From: Actinomycetospora chiangmaiensis DSM 45062
GTDB taxonomy: Bacteria; Actinomycetota; Actinomycetes; Mycobacteriales; Pseudonocardiaceae
Direction: 5' to 3'
DNA: 64,000 nt
Assembly: GCF_000379625.1 (NCBI RefSeq)
Contig: NZ_KB903247.1
Span: 62,001-126,000 of the forward strand
Below, one piece after another: positions 63,674 through 64,000 of the stretch. The first letter of the stretch is position 1. Each line of letters opens with the position of its first letter. The translations under genes were made by a program, and so were the position numbers. The notes beneath the pieces were generated by a model. That model was not told the DNA's origin. It worked only from the letters and a program-made list of their open reading frames with translations, and searched no databases.

Positions 63674-64000
63674 GTGCAGCTGTTCGACCTGACCGGCAAG
63701 GTCGCGGTGGTCACCGGCGGAACGCGCGGCATCGGGCTGATGATCGCGCGCGGCCTGCTCGACGCCGGGGCGCGCGTGTACGTCAGCTCGCGCAAGGCCG
63801 CGGCGGGCGACGACGCGGTGCGTGAGCTCGCGCCGCACGGCGACGTCGTCTCGATCCCCGCCGACGTCTCGACCGAGGGGCAGTGCAAGCACCTCGCGGC
63901 CCTCGTGCGGGAGAGGGAATCGGCCGTGCACGTGCTCGTCAACAATGCGGGCGCGACGTGGGGGGAGCCGTTGGAGGAGTACCCGGCCGAGGCGTGGGAC
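63674..64000 (+). CDS. SDR family oxidoreductase, 3'-truncated by the window edge
   Basis: GTG 63674 with GGAGGA four bases before it opens a frame that runs off the end of the window; 109 codons are visible. It reads VQLFDLTGKVAVVTGG, then TRGIGLMIARGLLDAGARVY, and VHVLVNNAGATWGEP, so both the cofactor Gly motif and NNAG are intact. The catalytic YxxxK lies beyond the window. The family is secure; the substrate is unknown. Divergent from the other SDR gene. Confidence 0.88.
   Translation, partial: MQLFDLTGKVAVVTGGTRGIGLMIARGLLDAGARVYVSSRKAAAGDDAVRELAPHGDVVSIPADVSTEGQCKHLAALVRERESAVHVLVNNAGATWGEPLEEYPAEAWD

Overview
This is a 64 kb stretch of a very GC-rich (low-70s percent by eye) actinobacterial chromosome. 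It is almost gap-free, with many GTG starts and many 4-base ATGA/GTGA overlaps. Gene order (tig-clpP1-clpP2-clpX; folC-DUF4233-ndk; rSAM-DUF2344-rne-rplU-rpmA-obgE-proB-proA; nadD-rsfS-gpgP/octT-like-comEA-comEC-holA-rpsT-lepA) matches the conserved core of Mycobacteriales/Pseudonocardiales. A Pseudonocardia- or Actinomycetospora-like member of Pseudonocardiaceae is my best guess; genus cannot be fixed from the window. I see no tRNA, rRNA, transposase, phage gene or CRISPR array.

Layout. 1-3.9 kb: protein quality control (trigger factor C-terminus, ClpP1, ClpP2, ClpX). 4-7.5 kb: an accessory block where valS often sits in relatives, holding a Tat-type esterase, fdhD, and an oxalate/formate-type MFS transporter with a 39-aa partner. 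7.5-10.2 kb: folC, DUF4233 and ndk. 11.2-22.9 kb: radical-SAM/DUF2344/RNase E, ribosomal L21/L27, Obg and proline genes, with a repeat-rich 560 bp spacer between proB and proA. 23-36 kb: an accessory region with a membrane HTH protein, two paralogous GT-C-like membrane proteins, an acyl-CoA ligase, a RecQ-phosphoribosyltransferase fusion, a GntR-acdS (ACC deaminase) operon and a MoxR-VWA pair. 35.9-50.7 kb: the conserved nadD to lepA block (interrupted by YdeI and FIST genes) plus a DEAD-box helicase. thrC lies there on the minus strand behind a clear SAM riboswitch. 50.8-64 kb: accessory metabolism with an FAD oxidoreductase, a SigB/F-type sigma factor, a quinone-oxidoreductase-like MDR, tiny membrane proteins, enoyl-CoA hydratase, a LuxR regulator, an MFS exporter fused to a carboxypeptidase-regulatory-like domain, DoxX, an amidohydrolase, and an SDR/acyl-CoA-synthetase operon.

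How it fits together. The core genes serve translation, RNA turnover, proteolysis, NAD, folate and proline synthesis, and DNA uptake. Accessory genes suggest a soil or plant-associated aerobe: ACC deaminase with both diagnostic residues (Glu295, Leu322) and its own regulator, an oxalate/formate-type transporter, and CoA-dependent acid degradation. Regulation visible in the sequence includes the SAM riboswitch whose closing helix overlaps the thrC Shine-Dalgarno, a 16-bp palindrome over the gntR start codon, structured leaders before rplU and the DEAD helicase, and more than a dozen genes with a -10-like hexamer 6-8 nt before the start codon (probable leaderless mRNAs).

The most unusual items are small: two long symmetric hairpins that contain the stop codons of both convergent genes, a 40-bp repeat shared by an intergenic site and the linker of the MFS fusion, six perfect 10-bp repeats carrying GAGCTC in a divergent promoter, and the repeat nest between proB and proA. 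I found no unmistakably new multi-gene system. The best candidates for novelty are the paralogous membrane proteins around ligase/RecQ and the riboswitch-thrC pairing.
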